Shown piece after piece: positions 55,616-64,000 of a stretch of 64,000 bases of DNA; position 1 is the stretch's first letter, and every line of letters begins with the position of its first letter. The position numbers and the translations under genes are program-made. The notes under the pieces are model-generated. The model did no database searches. It was not told the origin of the DNA and saw only the letters and a program-made list of their open reading frames with translations. The DNA comes from Thermoproteota archaeon (GTDB taxonomy: Archaea > Thermoproteota > Thermoprotei_A > Sulfolobales > Ignicoccaceae), in assembly GCA_013154085.1 (NCBI GenBank), contig JAADDE010000001.1, forward strand, positions 1 to 64,000, read 5' to 3'.

Positions 55616-56709
55616 GCTGGAGCGAGCTTCCCCTCCACGGAGGAAGGGTACCCCAGCACTTGCTGAAGAGGATGAAGTCTATAGCCGAGGCAGTAGTGGA
55701 GCTCATGATACTAGAGTTCGGTCCCGAGAAGTTCGTCGAGAGGATGGCAAATCCCTTCTGGTTCCAAGGCCTAAACAACGTCATAGGCATGGACTGGGAC
55801 TCCTCCGGCTCCACGACGGTGGTTCTGGGAATACTGAAGGAGCTGAGCTGGAAGAAGGACCTCGGCTTCCTAGTGCTCGGAGGCAAGGGGAGGAGGATGC
55901 TGAGGATAAAGGAGGAGTCCGAGCGCGCGGCGGAAATTTTGTCAATAGACCCGGAGTTCGTGGCTACGGCCTCTAAGAGGTCGGCCAGAATGGACAGCGC
56001 GTTCCTGCAGGACGGCTATGAGATTTACATACACTCCTTGCTGGTCGCCGAAGGAGCTCTGACGGTCGTTCAGCAGGGAATGAACGAGGAGCTGAAGTTG
56101 GCCAGAAGATACCAGCTGACCTCGAAGAACGAGCCTTGGAGGGACCCCCACGAAGCGGTGCTGGGCAAGAAGGGGAGTGCTCTGGACTTAAGCTCCCCCA
56201 AGTCGGCGAAGGCCGCAGAAGTGATCGCGGAGCTGGCCAACGAAAGGCCCAAGAAGATAGTGTCGATGCTTAGAGCCCTGAAGGCAAAAAAGACCTTAAC
56301 TGGCGCGGCGCTCCCCCTCTACCGCCCGGTGCGTCCGACGCCCCAGCTGGAGGCCTCATTGAGGAAGCTCCACGAGTTCGGGCCGAGGAGCAAGGAGGAG
56401 CTGTTGCTTGCTCCGGGGGCCGGACCGAAGGTCCTCCGGGCTCTGGCCCTCATAAGCCACTTAGTGTACCAGCAGGAGCCGTCCTTTGAGGATCCCGCCA
56501 ACTTGCCGCTCAACCCCTTCGCGTACGCGTACGCCGTGGGCGGAAAGGACGGAGTGCCCTATCCCTACGACTTGAAGACCGCAGACGAAGTAATTGAGGT
56601 ATTAAGAAATATCATAGAGGAGGCCAAAATGGGCTCTAAGGAAAGGCTCCACGCCCTCAAGGGGTTGAGGTCGTTGGTCGAGCGTCTTCGGGCGAGGGAG
56701 CTCGAGTAG
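55612..56709 (+). CDS. DUF763-like protein
   Basis: [16 protein letters not shown]...[31 protein letters not shown]...; begins at the pstB stop. Confidence 0.75.
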   Translation: MSWSELPLHGGRVPQHLLKRMKSIAEAVVELMILEFGPEKFVERMANPFWFQGLNNVIGMDWDSSGSTTVVLGILKELSWKKDLGFLVLGGKGRRMLRIKEESERAAEILSIDPEFVATASKRSARMDSAFLQDGYEIYIHSLLVAEGALTVVQQGMNEELKLARRYQLTSKNEPWRDPHEAVLGKKGSALDLSSPKSAKAAEVIAELANERPKKIVSMLRALKAKKTLTGAALPLYRPVRPTPQLEASLRKLHEFGPRSKEELLLAPGAGPKVLRALALISHLVYQQEPSFEDPANLPLNPFAYAYAVGGKDGVPYPYDLKTADEVIEVLRNIIEEAKMGSKERLHALKGLRSLVERLRARELE

Positions 56710-57994
56710 CCCTCCTCCACTTGTCCAGCAGGAGGAACACGCAGAGGCTGCCGCACATGTTGCAGCTCTTCAGGGGAGTCGGGCCGTACTGGTTCCTTAT
56801 CTCCCTCGCCTTTTCTGGGTCTATCGCTAAGCTGAGCATGCACTCCCAATCCAGCCTCCCGCGGCACCTCCCCATCTCTATGTCTACCTTCATGGCTCTG
56901 TCCGGATACTTCACGATGTCGGCCGCGTGTGCGGCTATCCGAAATGCGATTATGCCTTCCCTAACCTGCTCGGGGTTGGGCAGGTTTAGGTGCTCAGCCG
57001 GCGTCACGTAGCACAGGAAGTCCGCTCCGTGGGCGGCTGCTAGGGCTCCGCCGATGGCGCCGGCTATGTGGTCGTAGCCGGCCGCTATGTCGGTTACGAG
57101 CGGTCCGAGTATGTAGTACGGGGCGCCGTCGGTGAGCCTCTTCGCCAGCTTCACGTCCGCTACGACCCGGTCCAGCGGGACGTGGCCCGGCCCCTCGAGC
57201 ATAACTTGCACTCCGTGCTCGCGGGCCCTCTTCACGAGCCTCGCGTTTACCATGAGCTCGCTTAGGTGGTACTCGTCGTGGGCGTCCTCGAGCGCGCCCG
57301 GCCTGAGGCTGTCCCCCAAGCTTATGACGGCGTCGTACTCCTTGAACATCTCGAGCACGTAGTCGAAGTGCTCGTAGAGGGGGTTCTCCTTGTCGTGCTC
57401 CAGCATCCAAGCTGCTAGGATGGAGCCTCCTCTGCTCACTATAGGCTCGGCGCGCTCGCTCCTCACGGCCCTGCTGGCCAGCTCCTTCGTCAGCGCGGCG
57501 TGAAGCGTCATGAAGTCAACTCCGTCTTTCAGATGCTTCTCAATAGTATTAAGGATATCATCTTCGGTCATGTATAATCCTGCGCCCCTCTTCATAGTGA
57601 CGTCCATGAAGGCTTGGTATATGGGAACGGTTCCTAGAGGTAGGGGTTCAGCGGCCTTCATTATTTCCCTTCTTATCACGTCTAAGTTGCCTCCAGTAGA
57701 GAGGTCCATGACTGTGTCGGCTCCATACTTCTTCGCTATGCGTGCCTTTTCAATCTCCATATTGAGATCTATCAGGGTGTTGCTGGTGCCTATGTTGGCA
57801 TTCACCTTGGTCCTCATTCCTTCTCCGACAGCCACGACCTTTACCTTGTCGGCGCGTAGCACGTTGCGGAGCAACACAATCCTCCCCTTGGCCAGTCCCC
57901 TCCGGACGAACTCCGGCTCGACGCCCTCGACCTCCGCTATCTTCTTCATCTCGTCAGTGATCTTCCCGCTACGGGCGTCCTCGTATATAGTCAT
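56657..57994 (-). CDS. thiC: ThiC-family protein (phosphomethylpyrimidine synthase-like)
   Basis: [54 protein letters not shown]-terminal CNMCGSLC. Confidence 0.88.
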   Translation of the reverse strand: MTIYEDARSGKITDEMKKIAEVEGVEPEFVRRGLAKGRIVLLRNVLRADKVKVVAVGEGMRTKVNANIGTSNTLIDLNMEIEKARIAKKYGADTVMDLSTGGNLDVIRREIMKAAEPLPLGTVPIYQAFMDVTMKRGAGLYMTEDDILNTIEKHLKDGVDFMTLHAALTKELASRAVRSERAEPIVSRGGSILAAWMLEHDKENPLYEHFDYVLEMFKEYDAVISLGDSLRPGALEDAHDEYHLSELMVNARLVKRAREHGVQVMLEGPGHVPLDRVVADVKLAKRLTDGAPYYILGPLVTDIAAGYDHIAGAIGGALAAAHGADFLCYVTPAEHLNLPNPEQVREGIIAFRIAAHAADIVKYPDRAMKVDIEMGRCRGRLDWECMLSLAIDPEKAREIRNQYGPTPLKSCNMCGSLCVFLLLDKWRRATRAPSPEDARPTTSTP

Positions 57995-58077
57995 GGTGTG
58001 GGACCTTTAGTCCACCCTAACGCTTAGGTATTAAGTGTTTCAGCTAGACCAGCCCGTCTGGTACAAAAAGGGGGCCT

Positions 58078-58287
58078 TCAGTCGAGGAACCTAACTATCT
58101 CGCCCAGTATTTTTGCCTTCCCGCCGGTCGGCTCTACTAACCTGGTCCCGCACATGAGGCAACTCGCCGGATAAGTCGCGTGAGTAAACACTATCTGCTC
58201 GTTCTGACACGACGGGCACCTAACCTTTACGAAGCGAGAGCGCGGCTCCGGCGTCAATATCTTGTAGAGCTTCCTCTTCCGCGGCAC
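58078..58287 (-). CDS. rps27e: Ribosomal protein S27e
   Basis: FVKVRCPSCQNEQIVFTHATYPASCLMCGTRLVEPTGGKAKI. Confidence 0.95.
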   Translation of the reverse strand: MPRKRKLYKILTPEPRSRFVKVRCPSCQNEQIVFTHATYPASCLMCGTRLVEPTGGKAKILGEIVRFLD

Positions 58288-58320
58288 TCTTGCAACCCCC
58301 GCCGGGGGCTTCAGACGCGG

Positions 58321-58330
58321 TATATAATTT
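58321..58330 (-). promoter_or_regulatory. Putative BRE/TATA for rps27e
   Basis: Minus strand reads gGAAATTATATA, about 33-43 nt upstream of the rps27e start. AAA preceding TTATATA fits BRE+TATA in this orientation. Confidence 0.5.
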
Positions 58331-58424
58331 CCGCGAGGCCCGGCGCCCGTAACAACCTGATCTTACCGCGCACCCGCGTCGGTAAGCTCTGGGGGCCCTA
58401 TCGATAAGACCGGGGAAGCGAGGG

Positions 58425-58961
58425 ATGGGTCTAAGAGCGAAGATAGTTGACGCTCTGAGGAAGATAAGGAAGACCAGGAGGAGGATGGAGATATACCTAG
58501 CGAAGGCGAAGCATAAGGAGAAGGAATTAATGGAGAAGCTGATAGAGGCGCAGAAGAACGGCGACGAGCTGCGCGCGAAGGTGTACGCGAGCGAGATAGC
58601 GAAGATAAGGAAGTTCGTGGCCAACATAATGACTCTAGACGTCAAGTTGGAGCAGGCCGAGCTGGAGCTCCAGAGGGTGCTGATACTGGGCGACACGGGC
58701 CACGCTCTGAGGCCGGTGGTAAAGGACATAAAGGCCCTCATGGGCTCGGTGAGGGCCCTGCTTCCCGAGATAGAGAACGAGATGGAGGAGCTGATAGAGA
58801 CAATAGACGACATAGCCGAGGACGGCATAGCGAGCGTCGCCTACGCCGACGTGTACCTCGACCACGAGGCCGAGAGGATACTCAAGGAGGCCCAAGTGAT
58901 GGCCCAGAAGAGGCTTGAAGAGAGCTTCGCCCTGGCGACCGAGGAAGGCTCTAAAGCTTAA
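58425..58961 (+). CDS. CdvB/ESCRT-III (Snf7-like) family protein
   Basis: Basic first helix (LRAKIVDALRKIRKTRRRMEIYLAKAKHKEKELMEKL) followed by an acidic helical region (EIENEMEELIETIDDIAEDG), as in CdvB paralogues. Confidence 0.7.
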   Translation: MGLRAKIVDALRKIRKTRRRMEIYLAKAKHKEKELMEKLIEAQKNGDELRAKVYASEIAKIRKFVANIMTLDVKLEQAELELQRVLILGDTGHALRPVVKDIKALMGSVRALLPEIENEMEELIETIDDIAEDGIASVAYADVYLDHEAERILKEAQVMAQKRLEESFALATEEGSKA

Positions 58962-58981
58962 TTTTCTTTACCAATTCACGG

Positions 58982-60019
58982 GTGAGTTCCTCGAAGACCA
59001 GCTACCTCCGCAAGAAGCGTTTCTTCCCGAACTGCACGCTACTCCTAAGCCCTTCGAACGTTAGGTGGATGACGGGATTCGACGTAGAATTTCCCGGCTC
59101 CGCGGTAGTCCTCCTCGGAGACGTCGACTACCTCATAGTTGCCGAGCTGGAGTACGAAAGGGCCAAGGAGAAGGTCCCTTGGATGGAGGTCGTGAAGGGC
59201 CCCCGGAGGGCCCTCTGGAGGAAGGCGGAGGAGCTGTGCGGAGGCCCGTACTTCGCCGACCTCTCGTATCTGGACTTCAGAACTGCCATGATGCTGATAG
59301 AAAAACTCGGTGCCGGGGACGTATCGAAGAAAGTTAGAGAGCTGAGAATGAGCAAGGATGAGGAAGAGGTGGCCAGAATATCTAAGGCCTTAGAGATATC
59401 CGAGAAGGCCTTCTTGGAGTCTTGGAAGGAGGTGGACGAGGGCTTGGACGAGCTGTCGGCGGCCGGCGTGCTGGAGGCCCACATGAGGGAGTTCGGCGCG
59501 GAGAACTTCGCGTTTCCCACGATAGTGGCTTTTGGAGAGAGCTCATCACATCCGCACGCCGTTCCGGGCCGGAGGAAGTTCTCGTACTCCAAGCCGGCCC
59601 TCTTCGACTTCGGGGCCGTTTACGGCGGCTTCAGGAGCGACATCACCCGGACCTACGTGCCGGACAAACAGCCTTACCTCGACTGGTTCAACGCCGTCAT
59701 AGAGGCCATCAACGCCGCCCTAAAGGCCCTAAAGCCCGGGATCCGGGCGAGCGAGGTGGACAAGGCCGCCCGGAGCGTAATTGCGGAGTACGGCTTCGCA
59801 GAGAACTTCCAGCACGGCTTGGGGCACGGAGTGGGCGCGGACGTGCACGAGCCTCCCTACCTCTCCCCCACATCCACAGACGTGGTGCCCAAGGGTTCCG
59901 TGGTCACAATCGAACCGGGCTTGTACTTTAGGGGTTTGGGAGGCGTAAGGATAGAGCAACTTGTGCTCAGTGATAATAAACCCTATGTTCTCAATAAGAC
60001 AACGGTGGTGTGGTGGTAA
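58982..60019 (+). CDS. Xaa-Pro dipeptidase/M24-family peptidase
   Basis: LFDFGAVYGGFRSDITRTY, HGLGHGVGADVHEPPYL, VVTIEPGLYFRGLGGVRIE. Confidence 0.92.
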   Translation: MSSSKTSYLRKKRFFPNCTLLLSPSNVRWMTGFDVEFPGSAVVLLGDVDYLIVAELEYERAKEKVPWMEVVKGPRRALWRKAEELCGGPYFADLSYLDFRTAMMLIEKLGAGDVSKKVRELRMSKDEEEVARISKALEISEKAFLESWKEVDEGLDELSAAGVLEAHMREFGAENFAFPTIVAFGESSSHPHAVPGRRKFSYSKPALFDFGAVYGGFRSDITRTYVPDKQPYLDWFNAVIEAINAALKALKPGIRASEVDKAARSVIAEYGFAENFQHGLGHGVGADVHEPPYLSPTSTDVVPKGSVVTIEPGLYFRGLGGVRIEQLVLSDNKPYVLNKTTVVWW

Positions 60020-60435
60020 AATCGACTCGCGCGCCGCCCAGAGAAGTAATGAATATTGTAAGAGAGTGCATGGACAAGCTGGAGCGGATCGACAGAGAGA
60101 TGGATAAGACAGAAGTGGACTTGGTAGAGGTCAAGAAGCGCATAGAGGAGATAAGGCCGTACGTTTCGATACTCACGTCTAAGTGGGTGCCCGAGATACT
60201 TTACGCCCTAGCGCTGAGAGGGCACATGAGCTTTAATGAGCTGAAGCAGACGCTGGGGATATCCTCGAGGGTTCTCTCGGATAAGCTTCAAGAGTTGCAA
60301 GAGATAGGACTACTCTTGAAGGAGAGCACGAGCGAGCGGCCGAAGAGGGTGAGCTATACCTTAACGGAGAAAGGCAAGAAAGTGGTGTACGCGCTGACCC
60401 CATTTCTCTTAGCGATTTATTTCAACAAGGAGTAG
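60010..60435 (+). CDS. HxlR-like winged-helix regulator
   Basis: SKWVPEILYALALRGHMSFNELKQTLGISSRVLSDKLQELQEIGLL...VSYTLTEKGKKV. Confidence 0.85.
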   Translation: MVVKSTRAPPREVMNIVRECMDKLERIDREMDKTEVDLVEVKKRIEEIRPYVSILTSKWVPEILYALALRGHMSFNELKQTLGISSRVLSDKLQELQEIGLLLKESTSERPKRVSYTLTEKGKKVVYALTPFLLAIYFNKE

Positions 60436-61481
60436 ATTCTCTCCCTCAACGTTGCTATATTTCTCCACGAGGTCAGCGAGGCGTATGACTTGAGGCGCCC
60501 CCACGCGTCCTCCATTCTGGGCCTCGCCATCAGATCGGCCAGAGCGATGTGATCTCCCGGCCAGAACGTAAGCTCCCTGGCCCTCTCCCAGCACTCCACA
60601 AGCCTCTGTACCCTCGAGCAGATGGGGTACCCTCCCGTGGCAATGGCGGTGTGGAGCGCCCCAGAGATCCCAAAGTCGTTGGGGAGATCCTCGTAGGGGA
60701 AGAGCACATAGTCGGCCGATCTTATAAGAGTTCCCAGAAGCTCTTCGCTTAAGAATCCCGGCAGGTACACGGCTCCGGCCGACTTGGCCTCGTCTATAAG
60801 TTCTTTATCGTCCTCGGAGAGCGGCTTGCCCGCTAGGAGCAGTGTGCCCTTGTTCAGCCTCTCGAAGGCCTTTACTGCCACCTCCAAGCCCTTGTCCCTC
60901 CTCAGCAGGCCGTAGAGCAGGTACACCGGACGCTCGTAGCCCAAGTCCTTCCTCTCTCCCGGAAGGGGCGCGCTGCCGTGGGGCACAACATAGGTCTTCT
61001 TTAAGAAGCCCAGCATGCGATAGAGAGCATTTTCCATAATAAAGTGATGTACAATTACAGCGTCGCTGATCTTCAATAACTCCTTGTGGGCCAGCTTCCA
61101 CCAAGGATCCTCGGAGTATCTCACGGTGTGAAGGGTGCTCACCACGGGGCCTTGTGCCTTGGCGTTTCTCAGCAACCAGAGACCCCGCGAGTCGAGCGGA
61201 ATCACGGGCCACAAGCCGTATTCGTATTGGAACTCAATGACATCGAAGGGCCCTTCGGATTCCAAGGCCTCAAGGATTTTTCGGTGAAAGTCCTCGTTGC
61301 CCCTTCTCCAGACCCTCAGCACTCGAGGGTTCCCGTCCTCTAGGCGCGGCGCCTCGGCATATTCCGTCGCAATCACTGTGACTTCGTGACCTCTCTTGGC
61401 TAAGGCTTCGGCGAGGTCCTTGGCATACACCCCTATGCCGCACGGCATTGGAGGGTAGGAGCTCACTATGGCTATCCTCAA
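60417..61481 (-). CDS. GT-B glycosyltransferase (family 4-like)
   Basis: MRIAIVSSYPPMPCGIGVYAKDLAEALAKRGHEVTVIA; YLLYGLLRRDKGLEVAVKAF; GISGALHTAIATGGYPI. Confidence 0.85.
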   Translation of the reverse strand: MRIAIVSSYPPMPCGIGVYAKDLAEALAKRGHEVTVIATEYAEAPRLEDGNPRVLRVWRRGNEDFHRKILEALESEGPFDVIEFQYEYGLWPVIPLDSRGLWLLRNAKAQGPVVSTLHTVRYSEDPWWKLAHKELLKISDAVIVHHFIMENALYRMLGFLKKTYVVPHGSAPLPGERKDLGYERPVYLLYGLLRRDKGLEVAVKAFERLNKGTLLLAGKPLSEDDKELIDEAKSAGAVYLPGFLSEELLGTLIRSADYVLFPYEDLPNDFGISGALHTAIATGGYPICSRVQRLVECWERARELTFWPGDHIALADLMARPRMEDAWGRLKSYASLTSWRNIATLRERIYSLLK

Positions 61482-61482
61482 C

Positions 61483-62301
61483 CTATCTCCGGAATGCCTT
61501 GAGGAGCACCTCTCCTAAAACGACGACGCCGTCCCCTATTTCTGCCCCGACGGCCTCGGCTAGAGGCTTGCACTTGGCGGCGTAGGCCAGCACAGTGGGC
61601 TCTTGAGGCCTATAGTCTATATAGGCATCTGCGTTGAGCAAGCCCTTGGCAAACACCAAGTCTGCCTCTTCCCGGATCTTTTTGGCTCCCTTGCACGGGT
61701 CGAAGATGGTGCAGCTCCCCGGGATGGCGTCCAGGCCGCCGTCCCAGCCCAGCAGTTGGGCCACTTCTGCCAGCTCAGCGTAGGTCGCGTCAATCTCGTA
61801 GCTCTCCTCTCTAGCTACCATTACCACGTCCCATCCCATGTATTTGAAGAACCTGGCCACCATTATGTCGTATGGAAGCTCCGGCAAGTTGTCAACGGCG
61901 TAAACCAACCTCCCTCCGGGGTTGAGGAGCGCCTCAGCTCCCTCGACCACCAAGTTGCCGTACTTGACGCTTCCCAGCCGGTACTCCCCGCCCACGGCAG
62001 TGTCGTAGAGGTTGCCGAGGGTTGCAAGCCTCAGAGCCTCCTCGAAGGTCTCCGGAACCTTCAGCTCCCCCCCGAGGACCTCTTCCAGCATCTTCCTTTT
62101 TTCCAACGAATAAATATCGCCCAGCACGGACTTTACAGCCTTCCAAGAGAAAATGAAGGCCTTATTCTTCGGAAGCTGCATGGAACCTACGGTGGAGCTC
62201 AAGATAAACTGGAGCTCCTTGTCCGTGGCACCTCCTTTAAAGGAGTCGTACGTCCTCGCGTCGAGGAGGCAACGTACGCACTCTTCCCTCCACTTCATCA
62301 A
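61483..62301 (-). CDS. DUF89/ARMT1-like protein
   Basis: YAVDNLPELPYDIMVARFF, VVMVAREESYEIDATYAELAEVAQL, DLVFAKGLLNADAYID. Confidence 0.7.
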   Translation of the reverse strand: MMKWREECVRCLLDARTYDSFKGGATDKELQFILSSTVGSMQLPKNKAFIFSWKAVKSVLGDIYSLEKRKMLEEVLGGELKVPETFEEALRLATLGNLYDTAVGGEYRLGSVKYGNLVVEGAEALLNPGGRLVYAVDNLPELPYDIMVARFFKYMGWDVVMVAREESYEIDATYAELAEVAQLLGWDGGLDAIPGSCTIFDPCKGAKKIREEADLVFAKGLLNADAYIDYRPQEPTVLAYAAKCKPLAEAVGAEIGDGVVVLGEVLLKAFRR

Positions 62302-62350
62302 TTCCTAACTCCGGAGGAACGCGCGAGTGGGAGGTTAAAGGAAAAACGTC

Positions 62351-64000
62351 TTAGAACTCGCCTCCGAACTTGCCTTCCTCCTCCTCTTCGCCCTCCTCTC
62401 CCTTCTTGCCCTTCTTGCCCTCCTTGGGGGGCGCCGCGGCGATCACGTCGTCTATCTTCAGCAGGGCGTTGGCCGCCTCGGTGGCGCTCTTCAGCACCTG
62501 CTCTCTGACCCTCACGGGTTCGACGACGCCGAGCTTAGTCATGTCCTCTTCGATCTTGCCTTCGACCACGTTCACGCCGGCCCATATCTTGCCCTCGCGG
62601 TGAAGCTTCCTCAGCTCCATGAGGGTCTCCAGAGTGTCCATACCGGCGGTGTCGGCCAGCACTACCGGTATCTCCTCAAGCGCCTCGGCGTAGGCCTCTA
62701 TGGCGAGCTGCTCCTTGCCGCGCACGGTCGCGGCGTACTTCCTCAGCCTCTCGGCCAGCTCGACCTCGACAGCTCCTCCGCCGCCCACTATCATGGGCTT
62801 CATGAATATGTTCCTCAGAACGTGCAGGGCGTCGGTGATGTTCCTCTCAGCCTCGTCGAGCGCCATGTCGCTGGCTCCCCTGAGCAGTATGGTCACAGCC
62901 CTCGGGTTCTTTGCTCCCTCGATGAACACCATCTTGTCCTTGCCGACCCTCCTCTCCTCGACCACTTCGGCCTCGCCCAGCACGTCGGGAGTTACGTCCT
63001 TGATGCTGGTCACTATCTTGGCTCCGGTGGCCTTGGCGACCTTCTCTATGTCGCTCCTCTTCACCCTCCTAACGGCCATTATGCCCTTCTTCGCCAAGAA
63101 GTGCGCGGCCACGTCGTCGATGCCCTTCTGAGTTATCACCACGTTTGCTCCGGCCTCGGCGATCTTGTCGACCATTTCCTTGAGTATCTTGGTCTGCTCC
63201 TCGAGGAATGCCTCTATCTGCCTTGGGTCGGTAATGTTTATCTTGGCAGTTATGTCGGGCTTCTCAACCTCCAGCGGAGCGTCCAGCACCAGTATCTTGG
63301 CCTTCTCAACCCTCTTGGGCATGCCGGGGTGGACCACTTCCTTGTCGAGGACTATGCCCCTCACCAGCTGGCTGTCGAGGAGGCTGCCACCCTTCTTCTT
63401 CTCGATCTTTACGTCGTCGAGGCTCATCTTCAGGGTGCCGTCGGGCTGCTCCTCGGCGACGGCGTAGGCCGCCTCAATTATCATGTCGAGGAGCTTGTTC
63501 TTTATGTCCTCAGCCTCTTGGCCGACGAACTTGCTGCTGAGCGTTGTGCTGACCAGCTTCCTCATATATTCTTTGTCCTTGGGGTTTATCTTGATAGCTA
63601 TGTTGTGGAGCTCTTCCAAGGCCTTCTCCATCGCCTTCTTGTAGCCCTCGATAATTATGCTCGGATGGATGTTCTGGTCGAGGAGGGGCTCGGCCTTCTC
63701 CAGCAGACTGCCGGCGAGGACCACGACGCTGGTAGTGCCGTCGCCCACCTCGGCGTCCTGGGCCTTGGCGGTCTCCACTATGAGCTTGGCGGCCGGGTGC
63801 TGGACGTCCATCTCTTTGAGTATGGTTACACCGTCGTTAGTGACGGTAATGTCTCCGAAAGTGTCAACGATCATTTTGTCCATTCCGCGGGGTCCCAAGC
63901 TGGTCTTCAACACCTCCGCAATTATCCTCGCAGCCAAGATGTTGCTCCTCAGAGCCTCCCTTCCGTAGGTCCTGGTAGCGCCTTCCTTCAGGATGAGAAC
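62351..64000 (-). CDS. Thermosome subunit (group II chaperonin), 5' end truncated by window edge
   Basis: [57 protein letters not shown]. The frame stays open upstream to 64000 ([27 protein letters not shown]). Confidence 0.97.
   Translation of the reverse strand, partial: VLILKEGATRTYGREALRSNILAARIIAEVLKTSLGPRGMDKMIVDTFGDITVTNDGVTILKEMDVQHPAAKLIVETAKAQDAEVGDGTTSVVVLAGSLLEKAEPLLDQNIHPSIIIEGYKKAMEKALEELHNIAIKINPKDKEYMRKLVSTTLSSKFVGQEAEDIKNKLLDMIIEAAYAVAEEQPDGTLKMSLDDVKIEKKKGGSLLDSQLVRGIVLDKEVVHPGMPKRVEKAKILVLDAPLEVEKPDITAKINITDPRQIEAFLEEQTKILKEMVDKIAEAGANVVITQKGIDDVAAHFLAKKGIMAVRRVKRSDIEKVAKATGAKIVTSIKDVTPDVLGEAEVVEERRVGKDKMVFIEGAKNPRAVTILLRGASDMALDEAERNITDALHVLRNIFMKPMIVGGGGAVEVELAERLRKYAATVRGKEQLAIEAYAEALEEIPVVLADTAGMDTLETLMELRKLHREGKIWAGVNVVEGKIEEDMTKLGVVEPVRVREQVLKSATEAANALLKIDDVIAAAPPKEGKKGKKGEEGEEEEEGKFGGEF

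Noticed and set aside
57995-58077. Possible TPP riboswitch upstream of thiC
   Set aside because: No CUGAGA/ACCUGAUCUGG-like consensus. Only small hairpins are present (e.g. ACCAG-ACGGG-CTGGT), next to a poly-T tract more consistent with rps27e termination.
61603-62508. 301-aa plus-strand ORF over the DUF89-like and thermosome genes
   Set aside because: Antisense to two well-supported genes.
1-64000. CRISPR array or large tandem repeats
   Set aside because: No regularly spaced direct repeats were noticed on reading. This was not an exhaustive computational search.

Overview
This window reads as a gene-dense chromosomal segment of a hyperthermophilic crenarchaeon. Supporting genes include archaeal LeuS, RpoK, S27e, LSm, EndA, TmcA, a thermosome and a CdvB/ESCRT-III-like protein. 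The gene complement and base composition are Ignicoccus-like, but that is inference only. I found no CRISPR array, rRNA or intact transposon. There is one clear tRNA, Ser(GCT). About 70 of the supplied ORFs look real; the rest are antisense shadows. The strongest candidate system is a compact minus-strand cluster (28347-31788, possibly extending to 33081). It encodes, in order, a membrane protein, a winged-helix-like protein, a protein with a ubiquitin-like N-terminus and an E2/UBC-like C-terminal half, a JAMM/JAB-like protein with an exact HxH-x6-PSxxD pattern, and an E1/ThiF-like protein. A PP-loop PAPS-reductase-family gene lies just upstream. A second, truncated E1-like gene overlaps a treble-clef (B-box/RING-like) zinc-finger gene in a metal-ABC operon near 48.3-49.1 kb. 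Other points of interest are tandem LivK-type binding proteins without transporter partners, a PLD-like protein interrupted by hydrophobic segments, an ESCRT-III homologue preceded by a strong hairpin, a PIN/small-protein/Usp operon, a Pst operon lacking PstS, and a 49-codon zinc-ribbon gene absent from the ORF track.
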